In this document: positions 16,516 through 24,856 of the stretch, piece after piece
How the letters are laid out: each line of letters opens with the position of its first letter
Numbering within the stretch: position 1 is the stretch's first letter
Source of the DNA: an uncultured Poribacteria bacterium
GTDB taxonomy: Bacteria; Poribacteria; WGA-4E; WGA-3G
Assembly: GCA_958295855.1 (NCBI GenBank)
Contig: OY282383.1
Coordinates: 2,770,481 to 2,834,480 of the forward strand
Reading direction: 5' to 3'
DNA length: 64,000 bases
The notes under the pieces: model-generated
What the model was told of the DNA's origin: nothing
Databases searched by the model: none
Seen by the model: only the letters and a program-made list of their open reading frames with translations
Program-made: the position numbers and the translations under genes

Positions 16516-18909
16516 TTAATCGGTTGTCGGCTCACCCAATCTCCGCGCCAAAACCGCTCTTATCGCACGGCTGAATGTCGCATTGGATTTTTGCGTTGCG
16601 GCTTCATTGGGAGTTAGCGACTCCCTTGTCTCGAATCCCAGCGCGTGTGCGTCTAATTCCGACAAGAAATCTTCCAAATCCGCGACAGTCAGCTCACCCG
16701 ACTCCAAATTGGATTCGAATTGCGCAATATGGGCATCCACTTCTCCCGTTGATTCTTCTGCCATCGGCGAGAAAAGGAGTTCTTCAGCCTCCTCATCAGC
16801 CTCGCCCACAACTTCCTTCTTTCCAGCCTCTTCTTGCCTGGACTCAAAGTATGCCTTCAGCTTTTTCACGCCTTCTGTCTCTGCCGGTTGTGTTGCTTCT
16901 GTCGCTTCTGTTGGTTCTGTCGCTTCTGTCGCTTCTGCCTCACTGCGGATTTCCGCATCGGGTACCAATTCATAAACACCTTGTCGTACTTTCCGAACAT
17001 ATCCACTTTTGACAAGCGCACGCAGGTCTTTGTCAAGAGAAGCGGCGGAACGTCCTAAGTCGGAATCCTCCGAGTCGGCGGGATTTGTTTGTGTATCCAC
17101 TGCCAAGTTGGAAGCATAATTCCGAACAGTCTGTACAATTTGTTCTGTATCTAGGCCGCTAAAACCGACAATCTCCTTGAGCAACGGCACCGCAGCACCA
17201 GCATTCATAATAGAACTGAGAATGCGATTCATACTGCCCGAGTTGCCATTGCCGTTGCTGCCTAAGTCGAGTACTCGAATACTTTCGATGCGTTCGGCTG
17301 GTTTCATCAGTTCTCTGGTAACTTCGGGTAGAGATTCTACAAAAGTTAACACGGCATCACTGATAAGCACCTTTGCGTCTGCTTGATTTTTCGCGGCAAT
17401 TGATGCTTCTTCACCATCGGCTTTCGCTTTTGCCTCTACCAAAAATGCTGCGGCGAGAATTCGTTGTGCTTCGGCTTGGACTTCCGCTGCCGCGAGTTCT
17501 GCCTTCGCGGCTTCAACAACGGCGTACGCTTCAGCATCAGCGGCCCGTTCCTTGCCTATCCGCTCTTCGTCCGCTTCTTGCTCTGCCCGAATCAGCGCGA
17601 CCTTGCTTTGACGTTCTGCTTCCTCAACGGCTTCAGCTGTTAAGACACGTGCTTCCGCTTGCGCCTTTTCCGCCGAAATGCTCAGGAGTTCAATCAGTGC
17701 CTCCTCGAGGTCCTTTTCCTTAAGCGAAACCTGAATCGCATTCTGGGCTTGCGCCTCTTTTTCTTCCCGTTCTTTTTCAATAAGTACGATTCTGCTGGCG
17801 ATGCTCGATTCTTCGACAGCGCGTTCCTGCTCAATCTTGGCTTTTTCGACAGTCAGACTCCGCTGAATTTGAGCCTCTTCAACCGTTTGTTCTTGCTGAA
17901 CACGAGCAATTTCCACAGCCTGCTTTTGCGAAATCTCGGTCTCTTGCACTTGGTGTTCCTGTTCAATTCGGGCAGTCTCAAGTTTCTGCTTTTGGGAAAT
18001 CTCAGTGGATTTCACCGCTTCTTCCTGCTTCAGCCGTGCTTCCTCAATAGCTTGCTGTTGCTCAAGTTTATGCGATTCGATCTCGCGTTCTTGTTCGGCT
18101 TTATTGGTGGCAATTGCTTTGCGTTGTTCTTCCTGAGCAAAATCAAGCCGTTTCGCCACTTCTAACGCTTGGGTTTCGGTTTCTTCCTCGCGTTGTTTAA
18201 TTTCAAGTTCCGCTTTGAGCCGATCTTCTTCACGCTTGACCTGGTTTTCATGCTCAATCCGTGCTGTCTCCGTCTGCCGGTCTTCAACTTCCTGCTTGAT
18301 AGTTTGGATTGCAACCACGTCAAAACGGTTGTTCGCATCAAGTGATTCAAGGGGTGTCTGGTCGAGGTTAGTGACAGCCACGCTTTCCAACTTAAACCCA
18401 TTCTGCTCGAGGTCGTCCCGGCATGCCTCCTGAACCTGATCGGAAAATTCTTGGCGTTTTTCGTGCAACTCCTGCAAGTCCATCGTTGCAGCAACGCTCC
18501 GCAGAACGCCCACGAGTTTTCCTTCGAGCAACATGTTGACTTGGGCCGGTGTTAAGGTTTTATCACCAAGGCTCGCAACGGCTCTAAGCACATCCTGTTC
18601 ATTCGGCTCAATCTTGACATAGAACTGTGCTTCCAAGTCGGCGCGCAAACTGTCTTTGGTAATCAGTGCAGCTTGCCCAGTTCGTTCAACAGGCAGTTGA
18701 AGGGTATTCAAGGAAATCAGTTGGCTAGTATTGGTGATTGGATTGATGAGGCTTCCGCCAAAGACAACCCGTTTTTTGCGTCCACCAGAAATCACCAATG
18801 CTGAGTCTGCGGGTGCCTTTTTGTAGAAAGATTTGTAAACTAACAAGAAAATAACGAGCAGCGCAACGATGCTACCCACAACGGTTATAAAAAAACTTGC
18901 ATTCAACAT
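16516..18909 (-). CDS. Flotillin-like SPFH/band 7 protein (YqiK type)
   Basis: A 797-residue membrane-associated scaffold protein. One N-terminal transmembrane helix (FFITVVGSIVALLVIFLLVY) is followed by an SPFH domain (about 30-210). Then comes a very long Glu/Gln/Lys/Ala-rich helical region (about 215-520) with the flotillin-type AEAYAVVEAAKAELAAAEVQAEAQ segment. The tail is acidic and includes a tandem EATEATEPTEATEAT stretch and a short helix-turn-helix-like piece (DKDLRALVKSGYVRKVRQGVYEL). AAGGAG precedes the ATG. The YqiJ-like gene upstream on the same strand is the usual partner. Role: likely organisation of membrane microdomains. Confidence 0.88.
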   Translation of the reverse strand: MLNASFFITVVGSIVALLVIFLLVYKSFYKKAPADSALVISGGRKKRVVFGGSLINPITNTSQLISLNTLQLPVERTGQAALITKDSLRADLEAQFYVKIEPNEQDVLRAVASLGDKTLTPAQVNMLLEGKLVGVLRSVAATMDLQELHEKRQEFSDQVQEACRDDLEQNGFKLESVAVTNLDQTPLESLDANNRFDVVAIQTIKQEVEDRQTETARIEHENQVKREEDRLKAELEIKQREEETETQALEVAKRLDFAQEEQRKAIATNKAEQEREIESHKLEQQQAIEEARLKQEEAVKSTEISQKQKLETARIEQEHQVQETEISQKQAVEIARVQQEQTVEEAQIQRSLTVEKAKIEQERAVEESSIASRIVLIEKEREEKEAQAQNAIQVSLKEKDLEEALIELLSISAEKAQAEARVLTAEAVEEAERQSKVALIRAEQEADEERIGKERAADAEAYAVVEAAKAELAAAEVQAEAQRILAAAFLVEAKAKADGEEASIAAKNQADAKVLISDAVLTFVESLPEVTRELMKPAERIESIRVLDLGSNGNGNSGSMNRILSSIMNAGAAVPLLKEIVGFSGLDTEQIVQTVRNYASNLAVDTQTNPADSEDSDLGRSAASLDKDLRALVKSGYVRKVRQGVYELVPDAEIRSEAEATEATEPTEATEATQPAETEGVKKLKAYFESRQEEAGKKEVVGEADEEAEELLFSPMAEESTGEVDAHIAQFESNLESGELTVADLEDFLSELDAHALGFETRESLTPNEAATQKSNATFSRAIRAVLARRLGEPTTD

Positions 18910-19062
18910 GGTTCCAGTCTCCTTTTGGCATCAGATTTTCCAACGTGCGTGCTGACAATGCACGACAACAATAAGAAATCAAGACTTGGGTAGGCGTGAC
19001 GTTAATACCAACGCTGAAATGCCCGCACACTGGGCATTTTCAGGAGATATGAAGTCAGGCAG

Positions 19063-19776
19063 TTAGGGTAATTCAACTTCTGCTTTTTTCACATCAAAGA
19101 TCCGTTTTACGTCGTCATAGTTGACGAGAATCACAGTATCTCCTTTTACAGGGACCGCCTCGTCTGCTTTGGCACGACAACTCACCGTTAATTGAGGCCC
19201 ATTCGGAACTTGCACACGCGCGGTGCCGAAAGTCGTTGTGATTTGCCCACTGATCACCCGGCCTTTTAAACCGAGCAGTTGGACATCCGTGACAGCACGC
19301 TCGCTCTCCGGAAACAGTTTTGAAAGAGCGACAGAAATGTAACGCGTCCCTAAAACGCCACAGAAAAACGCAACCACACACGATGCCCAAAGCCACCGTG
19401 GGTTCGCCGAGATGTTGAATAGTGCGTTCGCAGTCAAGCCAGAAATCCCCCACGTTGCAAACAGCGACATAAGCACAACCATCAAGGGCACTCTGCCAAC
19501 ATTCAGAAACCCAAATACGTCGGCGAAAGCGGTAAACTGGAGTTCAGAATCCGCATCCATATCGGCATCGGCATCAATGTCAGCATCAATGTCAGCATCA
19601 ATGTCAGCATCAATGTCGACATCAATGTCGGCATCAATGTCAGCATCAACGTCGGCATCGCCGAAGTCTATCCCACCTGCCACAAGCCGGAAAATAGCCA
19701 ATAGGAATACGACAGCCAGTGGTGCTGTAAACCAAACGTTGTAGGAGACGAAGAGGTAATTCAGAAAATCATGCAT
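19063..19776 (-). CDS. YqiJ-like NfeD-type membrane OB-fold protein with an Asp-Ala repeat loop
   Basis: A 237-residue partner of the flotillin. The start at 19776 (MHDFLNYLFVSYNVWF) lies four bases after the upstream stop. A first transmembrane helix (APLAVVFLLAIFRLVAG) leads into a strongly acidic loop of about 40 residues made of DADIDADIDV-type repeats. Two more hydrophobic helices follow (VPLMVVLMSLFATWGISGL and WLWASCVVAFFCGVLG). The C-terminal part is an OB fold (LLGLKGRVISGQITTTFG). The acidic loop, encoded by a near-perfect 12-bp tandem repeat, could bind cations or vary in length. Confidence 0.78.
   Translation of the reverse strand: MHDFLNYLFVSYNVWFTAPLAVVFLLAIFRLVAGGIDFGDADVDADIDADIDVDIDADIDADIDADIDADADMDADSELQFTAFADVFGFLNVGRVPLMVVLMSLFATWGISGLTANALFNISANPRWLWASCVVAFFCGVLGTRYISVALSKLFPESERAVTDVQLLGLKGRVISGQITTTFGTARVQVPNGPQLTVSCRAKADEAVPVKGDTVILVNYDDVKRIFDVKKAEVELP
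19559..19665 (-). repeat. 12-bp tandem repeat coding for DADI units
   Basis: Units close to ATCAATGTCAGC (plus strand) are repeated about nine times with small changes to GTCGGC or GTCGAC. Because the unit is four codons, expansion or contraction keeps the frame of the YqiJ-like gene. Confidence 0.85.
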
Positions 19777-19780
19777 GATT

Positions 19781-20161
19781 CTACACAGGTATGTGTTCAG
19801 CGATGAGCGCGTAGGCACGCTGTGCTGAACGGAGGTTGATATTGTCGACCCAGTGAACATTGCGCACAACGCTAATTTCAAGCCGTGCTTGGCAGAGAAG
19901 CCGATGTTTGAAGTGTCGGACAAGTTTCACATCACGAATCTCAGCAAATAACACATTACATCGGACGTTAGCATAAGACATCGAGAGGATTCCCATATAC
20001 CGCTCATCTATGACAAGCACCCGGTGCGAAGTGATGAAAACAAAATCCGGGCGCAGCAGGGCAGATCTCCCTAAGATGCACAATCGGATATGTTCATCGT
20101 TGCGCAATTGAGCGCGCACAATCTTTTGAATGCGAGGTGGCATGTTTCCAAGTTCTGCCAT
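19781..20161 (-). CDS. Bacterial PH-domain-like protein
   Basis: A small soluble protein of about 126 residues resembling bacterial pleckstrin-homology domains: FVFITSHRVLVIDERYMGIL, then VLFAEIRDVKLVRH, then a C-terminal helix (NLRSAQRAYALIAEHI). The frame could also start at TTG 20173; the ATG at 20161 is preferred, though neither has a strong ribosome-binding site. It is upstream of, and four bases from, the YqiJ-like gene, so the order is PH-domain, YqiJ-like, flotillin. A role in the membrane scaffold is inferred from context. Confidence 0.65.
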   Translation of the reverse strand: MAELGNMPPRIQKIVRAQLRNDEHIRLCILGRSALLRPDFVFITSHRVLVIDERYMGILSMSYANVRCNVLFAEIRDVKLVRHFKHRLLCQARLEISVVRNVHWVDNINLRSAQRAYALIAEHIPV

Positions 20162-20329
20162 GTCACTTTTCAAAGTTGTTATTACGCAGGTAAAACTATT
20201 TGACAGGAATTGCTAGAACCTATCTCGTAAACTTTCTTCCATGACGCGCTTTGTAAACGCACGCGCGCTGCCATATTATGGGATGACTCCTCGTTGAAGT
20301 TCCAAGTGTGCAGCACAAAATTTGGGAAT

Positions 20330-20679
20330 GGAGGTGGCGGGAATCGAACCCGCGTCCGAAAGCACTTTGATAGAGGCTACTACATGCTTATCACAGGTTT
20401 TTATATTCGCCCGTCAGACTCCCCCGTGCAGGATCCATAACGGCCTATCTCAAGTAGAGATTCGCAGCTTGCCCCTTGAGAACAAGCAAACCGCTAGCCC
20501 GTATTACGACGCTTTAGCTTCTCTGACAGGCGGCAGGTCTGCCAAGCGTAGCCGCATTAAGCAGCTAATGCTAATTCTTCATCAGCATTTATAAGTGTTC
20601 CGCCTATTTAACGAGGCCTGCGGAGACCTCGGCATGCAACCCGTATCGCATCTACCTTCGTCGAAACCAGTACACCCCC
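20330..20679 (-). ncRNA. ssrA: Transfer-messenger RNA (tmRNA)
   Basis: About 350 nt on the minus strand. The 5' end GGGGGTGTACTGGTTTCGAC matches the tmRNA start. The 3' end carries a canonical T arm (GGGTTCGATTCCC) and pairs with the 5' end as an acceptor stem. CCA is not encoded. The tag reading frame (20557-20604) gives GGTLINADEELALAA followed by TAA. The LAA ending is the degradation signal seen in tmRNA tags. It lies 34 bp after smpB on the same strand and may be cotranscribed with it. Confidence 0.95.
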
Positions 20680-20713
20680 GAATTGTGGGGACAGCCCTGT
20701 GCATCTGTCCAAA

Positions 20714-21178
20714 TTATTGATAGCTCCGAAGTTCACGCGCGACTGTCTCGCGCTCAATTTTATCACGTTTATCGTAAAGCCGCTTGCCTATTGCAACAGC
20801 CAACTCCAGTTTCACCTTGCCTTTGCTAAAGTACGCCCGAACCGGCACGATAGTCATCCCTTTTGAACGGATTGAGCGTTCAAGTTTGCTTATTTCCCGA
20901 CGATGCAACAGGAGTTTGCGTTTCCGCTTCGGCTCGTGATTCGCACGGTTCCCGTGTTCATAGGGCCCGATATGTGCATCTGTCAGAAATATCTCACCAT
21001 CGTTGATTTGGGCGTAACTATCCGTCAGATTGAATTTGCCCGCCCGAATTGCCTTGACCTCGGTGCCTTGCAACACAATGCCTGCCTCATACCGGTCGCG
21101 CAAATGATAGTCATACCGTGCCTTCCTATTGACAGTAATCACCGGATGCTGGCTGGAATTTTTATTAGTTTTCATCAT
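20714..21178 (-). CDS. smpB: SsrA-binding protein SmpB
   Basis: Binds tmRNA and delivers it to stalled ribosomes for trans-translation. Family features are clear: VNRKARYDYHLRDRYEAGIVLQGTEVKAIRAGK, the LTDAHIGPYEHGNRANHEPKRKRKLL core, and the basic C-terminal tail (GKRLYDKRDKIERE). Earlier in-frame starts exist at 21202 and 21196, but the promoter at 21207-21235 places transcription start near 21200. The ATGs at 21178 or 21175 are therefore more likely, giving about 154 residues, the usual size. Confidence 0.93.
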   Translation of the reverse strand: MMKTNKNSSQHPVITVNRKARYDYHLRDRYEAGIVLQGTEVKAIRAGKFNLTDSYAQINDGEIFLTDAHIGPYEHGNRANHEPKRKRKLLLHRREISKLERSIRSKGMTIVPVRAYFSKGKVKLELAVAIGKRLYDKRDKIERETVARELRSYQ

Positions 21179-21206
21179 TTTCAACTCACTGTCCATAATC
21201 ATATTA

Positions 21207-21235
21207 ATTATAGCATAACATTAAATCACATGCAA
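21207..21235 (-). promoter_or_regulatory. Sigma-70-type promoter for smpB-ssrA
   Basis: On the minus strand a -35 box TTGCAT (21230-21235) and a perfect -10 box TATAAT (21207-21212) are 17 bases apart. The expected transcription start, about 21200, lies at the first in-frame ATG of smpB and so argues for a downstream start codon. Confidence 0.7.
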
Positions 21236-21297
21236 GGAAAAACTTCAAAAATTTATCAGTAGAAATTCTGAAGTTTTTTCGAGAAACAAGGTTTTAG

Positions 21298-21326
21298 TTG
21301 CAAACCGTGCGTAAATCTGATAAACT
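21298..21326 (+). promoter_or_regulatory. Probable promoter for hflX
   Basis: TTGCAA (21298-21303) and TAAACT (21321-21326) with a 17-base spacer, upstream of the AGGAGG that serves hflX. It diverges from the smpB promoter, and an AT-rich hairpin (AACTTCA ... TGAAGTT, 21241-21277) lies between the two. Confidence 0.5.
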
Positions 21327-21371
21327 ATACACATGCTATTCACCTAGCTCAAAACTAGGAAGGAGGATGTG

Positions 21372-22718
21372 ATGCAACAACTTTACGATACCCGCGCTCC
21401 GAATCCGCCCTCACGCGCAATCCTGGTCGGCGTTAATCTCCGAGGGGCCCTGATGCACGACACCGAGGAATCGCTACAGGAACTACGACAACTCACGGAA
21501 ACTGCCAACATTGAAGTCGTTTGTGAGACGATTCAACCGCGCAATGTGCCGAACCCCACCTATTTTATTGGTGAAGGAAAGGTTGAAGAACTGAAGGCAC
21601 TCGGGGCAGAACTCCAAGCGGATGCAATTATCTTTGACGAAGAATTGTCACCGGCGCAGACCCGGAATATTGAAAACACAATTGACATTGCCACAATTGA
21701 CCGGACAGGGCTCATCCTCCAGGTTTTTGCCCAACGTGCGTTGACAAAGGAAGCGCGGCTACAGGTGGCATTGGCACAACTGGAATACGCATTACCGCGG
21801 CTGACGCGGATGTGGACACACCTCTCACGCCTCGCGACCTCAACGGGCGGAGGCAGCGGCGGTTACCTTCGCGGTCCCGGGGAAACCCAGCTTGAAATGG
21901 ACAGGCGGTGGATTCGCAGACACATCTCTCAAGTCAAAAAGGCACTAGATACCGTTGAAAAGCGGCGGCACGTTCAGCGGCAAAATCGCTCTGAAAAAAT
22001 CAAGGTATCTCTCGTCGGATATACGAATGCCGGGAAATCAACCCTCTTTAATGCGCTAACAGGCGAAAGCGTCTTGGCTGAAGATAAACTGTTTGCAACC
22101 TTGGATTCCACTACGCGGCGGGTGAGTTTACCCCAAAACCAGCTGATTCTGTTGAGTGATACCGTCGGTTTTATCAAGAAGTTGCCACACCAGTTGGTTG
22201 CAGCGTTCAAGGCAACGTTGGAGGAGGTGACCGAGGCAGATCTCTTGATTCATGTCGTTGATGTCAGTCACCCGGAGGCAGAAGCACAGATAGCCGCTGT
22301 AAACGAGGTCCTTGAAGAATTGGATGCCACTGACATTCCGACGGTGATGGTTTTCAATAAAATTGACAGCCTCGAAGCGGAGGATGAGCTACAGGTGCTA
22401 CGGAGCCGCTATCTGGATGCCCTTCCTGTCTCCGCACAACACGGCGACGGTATTGAGAAGTTAATGGAAGCGTTGGCAAACCGTTTTGTTGAGCGCGGTG
22501 CTTTGCTCTCCCTCAGTATCCCTTATGCAGAAGGAAAAGCGTTGGATTTACTCTACAAGTACGGTACGGTGCTTGAAACTGAATACGCTGCGGAGTTTGT
22601 TCATGTGAAAGCCCGCATGCCGAGTCGTTATTTCAAATCGGTTGAGCAATTTTTGGGCACTGCCGAGTCAAATTCTGAAGATTCATTCAGCGCGCACGCC
22701 TCCGCAGCGGCAGAATAG
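21372..22718 (+). CDS. hflX: Ribosome-associated GTPase HflX
   Basis: A 448-residue GTPase that splits or rescues 70S ribosomes under stress. The N-terminal HflX domain (SRAILVGVNLRG to about residue 180) includes GGSGGYLRGPGETQLE, and the G domain has GYTNAGKST (G1), DTVGFI (G3) and NKID (G4). AGGAGG is two bases before a GTG at 21369 and five before the ATG at 21372; the ATG is preferred. The context next to smpB and ssrA fits a ribosome-rescue neighbourhood. Confidence 0.95.
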   Translation: MQQLYDTRAPNPPSRAILVGVNLRGALMHDTEESLQELRQLTETANIEVVCETIQPRNVPNPTYFIGEGKVEELKALGAELQADAIIFDEELSPAQTRNIENTIDIATIDRTGLILQVFAQRALTKEARLQVALAQLEYALPRLTRMWTHLSRLATSTGGGSGGYLRGPGETQLEMDRRWIRRHISQVKKALDTVEKRRHVQRQNRSEKIKVSLVGYTNAGKSTLFNALTGESVLAEDKLFATLDSTTRRVSLPQNQLILLSDTVGFIKKLPHQLVAAFKATLEEVTEADLLIHVVDVSHPEAEAQIAAVNEVLEELDATDIPTVMVFNKIDSLEAEDELQVLRSRYLDALPVSAQHGDGIEKLMEALANRFVERGALLSLSIPYAEGKALDLLYKYGTVLETEYAAEFVHVKARMPSRYFKSVEQFLGTAESNSEDSFSAHASAAAE

Positions 22719-22729
22719 GGTGCGTAACA

Positions 22730-22987
22730 ATGGGTTGGCTAGACCGGATTGACATTGGACATGACTTACAAATTTGCCCGGATTGTGACCGGGAATACGA
22801 AGTGCTTGATCAGTTTTTGGGAAGTCCATCGGAAGATGGGCCGCACAACTGGATTGATGCCGTGTTCAACGACGCGTATTATGTTGCCCTGCGATGCCCA
22901 CAGTGTCTCGAAACACGGCATCTCTGTATCCAATCGTTGACTGCGGCACAGTTCCACGCCGAAAATGAGAAACAGGAGGAAAAATGA
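22730..22987 (+). CDS. Small zinc-ribbon-like protein
   Basis: An 85-residue protein with two CxxC knuckles (CPDC near residue 18 and CPQC near residue 58), which should bind one zinc ion. The rest is acidic. Its stop overlaps the start of the next gene (ATGA at 22984-22987), so the two are translationally coupled. The family is not recognised; a nucleic-acid or protein contact role is possible but not shown. Confidence 0.65.
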   Translation: MGWLDRIDIGHDLQICPDCDREYEVLDQFLGSPSEDGPHNWIDAVFNDAYYVALRCPQCLETRHLCIQSLTAAQFHAENEKQEEK

Positions 22988-23775
22988 AAATTGGCGTTAC
23001 CCAAATTATTCTCGGAAATCTATCCCTGGAGGACACGCTGTTACTCTGTCAGGATGCCGGCTACGATGCAGTTGAACTCACCTTCGGTGAGGGGAAAGAC
23101 ACCGACATCAATATGAGCGATGCGGAGCTCCACGGCATCGCCGCCAAGTGCGAAGCCGCCGGGGTGGACATCAGTAGTATCACAGCAGGCTATGCCGACC
23201 GCGGCAATCTGCTCAGTCTCAGCGCATCACAGCGTGAAAAGGGCAAGGTTTCCCTCGCTCGTGGCCTGGAGGTTGCAGGCGCACTCGGTGTCGGCGGAAT
23301 TTTATTGCACCCTGGTCAACTTACCGTTGAGGGTACCTACCAACAAGTTTGGGATAACCTCGTGGGCGTGCTGAAAGAACTCGCCCCTTCAGCGGAAGCG
23401 CACCAAGTCGCCATCGGGCTGGAGAACGTATGGAATAAATTCCTGCTCAGTCCGAAGGAGATGCGGGACATTGTAGACGAAATAGACAGCGATTGGGTAG
23501 GTACCTACCTGGATACAGCGAACATGATGGCGTATGGTTACCCCGAACATTGGATTCGCGAGCTTGGCCACCGCATCAAACGGGTCCACTTCAAGGATTT
23601 CTCGCGCAGTGCTCACCAGTTTGTTAACCTGTTAGATGGGGATACGGATTGGGGGGCAGTCATGGAAGCGTTCCGGGCTGTCGGTTACGACGGTTACGTC
23701 ATTCACGAGGTTGGCGGCGATAGAGCAGCACAAATCGATCTGGCGCAACGGATGCGCAAAATCATTGCAATGTAA
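22984..23775 (+). CDS. Sugar phosphate isomerase/epimerase (xylose isomerase-like TIM barrel)
   Basis: A 263-residue AP endonuclease 2-type TIM barrel. Typical strands are visible: LCQDAGYDAVELTFGEG, GVDISSITAGYA, VAIGLENVWNKFLLSP with the metal-binding Glu, WVGTYLDTANMMAYGYPEHWI with Asp, RVHFKDFSR with His, and a C-terminal YDGYVIHEVGGD with Glu. AGGAGG precedes the ATG. Substrate is unknown. Confidence 0.88.
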   Translation: MKIGVTQIILGNLSLEDTLLLCQDAGYDAVELTFGEGKDTDINMSDAELHGIAAKCEAAGVDISSITAGYADRGNLLSLSASQREKGKVSLARGLEVAGALGVGGILLHPGQLTVEGTYQQVWDNLVGVLKELAPSAEAHQVAIGLENVWNKFLLSPKEMRDIVDEIDSDWVGTYLDTANMMAYGYPEHWIRELGHRIKRVHFKDFSRSAHQFVNLLDGDTDWGAVMEAFRAVGYDGYVIHEVGGDRAAQIDLAQRMRKIIAM

Positions 23776-23819
23776 CCCTAAAAGAGCAGGCGATGGCTTC
23801 AGCAGAAACCATCGCCTCA

Positions 23820-23904
23820 TGCCGGAGGTCGGACTCGAACCGACATGGACCTAGGGCCCGCTGGATTTTGAGTCCAGTGCGTCTACCGATTTCACCACTC
23901 CGGC
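23820..23904 (-). tRNA. tRNA-Leu (CAA)
   Basis: An 85-nt class II tRNA on the minus strand. The acceptor stem GCCGGAG pairs with CTCCGGC. The anticodon loop CTCAAAA gives anticodon CAA (23868-23870), reading TTG. A variable arm is present (CGGGCCCTAGGTCCATG region), and the T loop is GTTCGAGTC. CCA is not encoded. Confidence 0.96.
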
Positions 23905-24004
23905 ACTTCGTTACATGCAAATAGGTGCTTATATATTAGCACATTTTCAGAGAAAAGTCAAATTTTTCTATAGCAAGTTTTGGCTTGCAAGCGACACTAA
24001 AATT

Positions 24005-24856
24005 ATGGCGAATCAACAACACAACCTTGCATCTGAAAACCTATTGCAGCGCTTTTTTATAGGTGCGAAAGCATTTGTTTGGCAGTTGATGAAAAAAGAG
24101 ACATGGCAGGCGTTGTGGCACTGGGGCCTTTGGCGCGTTACACCGAAACGCCGCCGTATTCTAAAATTGAGGCACCAGCTCCAGCCCCTTGATGCAAATG
24201 CACCCGCCGAAATGCGCGCGCTGCGCGATGAAATCTTCGCAAAGAGTTGCTTAGAACTGCAGCAACCAGAAGAACAACAGATTCTCTTGGATGTCCTCAG
24301 ACATGCCCAGAAGCCACTCGGGTATGAACAAATCTTTTTCGCGGCAATCTACCCGGTTTTAGTGAAACGGGACATGGCGGCGATTCCGATTGCCACAGAA
24401 GTGAACCACCGCCTTGACGTGGAGATTGGCTACCTCGGGCACAGTGAAGATTACTTTTTTTGGGTTTTTGAAATTGATGGCACAAAACGTCTGACCCTTG
24501 AAACGCCGCTTGAGCCGCGTATAGAAGTGCGCGCTGACAAACGCTACGTGGTCTATCCGCTCGGAAGCACAGGGCTTGTGGAGACAGACTACGCCGCTTA
24601 TGCGGAGCAATGGCTTCTGGAATCACCCCGTTTAGCCACTGCTCTTCCGCTACTTGCTGCCGCTTATGCAGAGCAGTGGCTCCTTAACGCGCGGGTATAC
24701 CTTGCACACATTCTCAGAGATCTGAAGAAACGGAATTACAAGGTGACAGCAACGGCAATACCCGATTTTGAACGGGCGAGGTTGTCACTCTTACGCCGTC
24801 TGTCCCTGGCCCGGCTAGGAGAACGTCAATCTCGGTCCGCACGCCGAAATCGGTGA
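24005..24856 (+). CDS. Uncharacterised protein, convergent overlap with an M24 peptidase gene
   Basis: A 283-residue protein not placed in a known family. The ATG at 24005 (MANQQHNLASENLL) is used; an earlier ATG at 23915 adds an unlikely leader that begins just past the tRNA. It is rich in Leu, Arg and Trp, with helical stretches (RRILKLRHQLQPLDANAPAEMRALRD) and an internal duplication AYAEQWLLESP / AYAEQWLLNAR near residue 205. Its last 143 bp lie over the 3' end of the convergent M24 gene, whose conserved metal-ligand Glu is in the overlap. The overlap could be a real antisense pair, or the end of this gene may have been shifted. Confidence 0.55.
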   Translation: MANQQHNLASENLLQRFFIGAKAFVWQLMKKETWQALWHWGLWRVTPKRRRILKLRHQLQPLDANAPAEMRALRDEIFAKSCLELQQPEEQQILLDVLRHAQKPLGYEQIFFAAIYPVLVKRDMAAIPIATEVNHRLDVEIGYLGHSEDYFFWVFEIDGTKRLTLETPLEPRIEVRADKRYVVYPLGSTGLVETDYAAYAEQWLLESPRLATALPLLAAAYAEQWLLNARVYLAHILRDLKKRNYKVTATAIPDFERARLSLLRRLSLARLGERQSRSARRNR

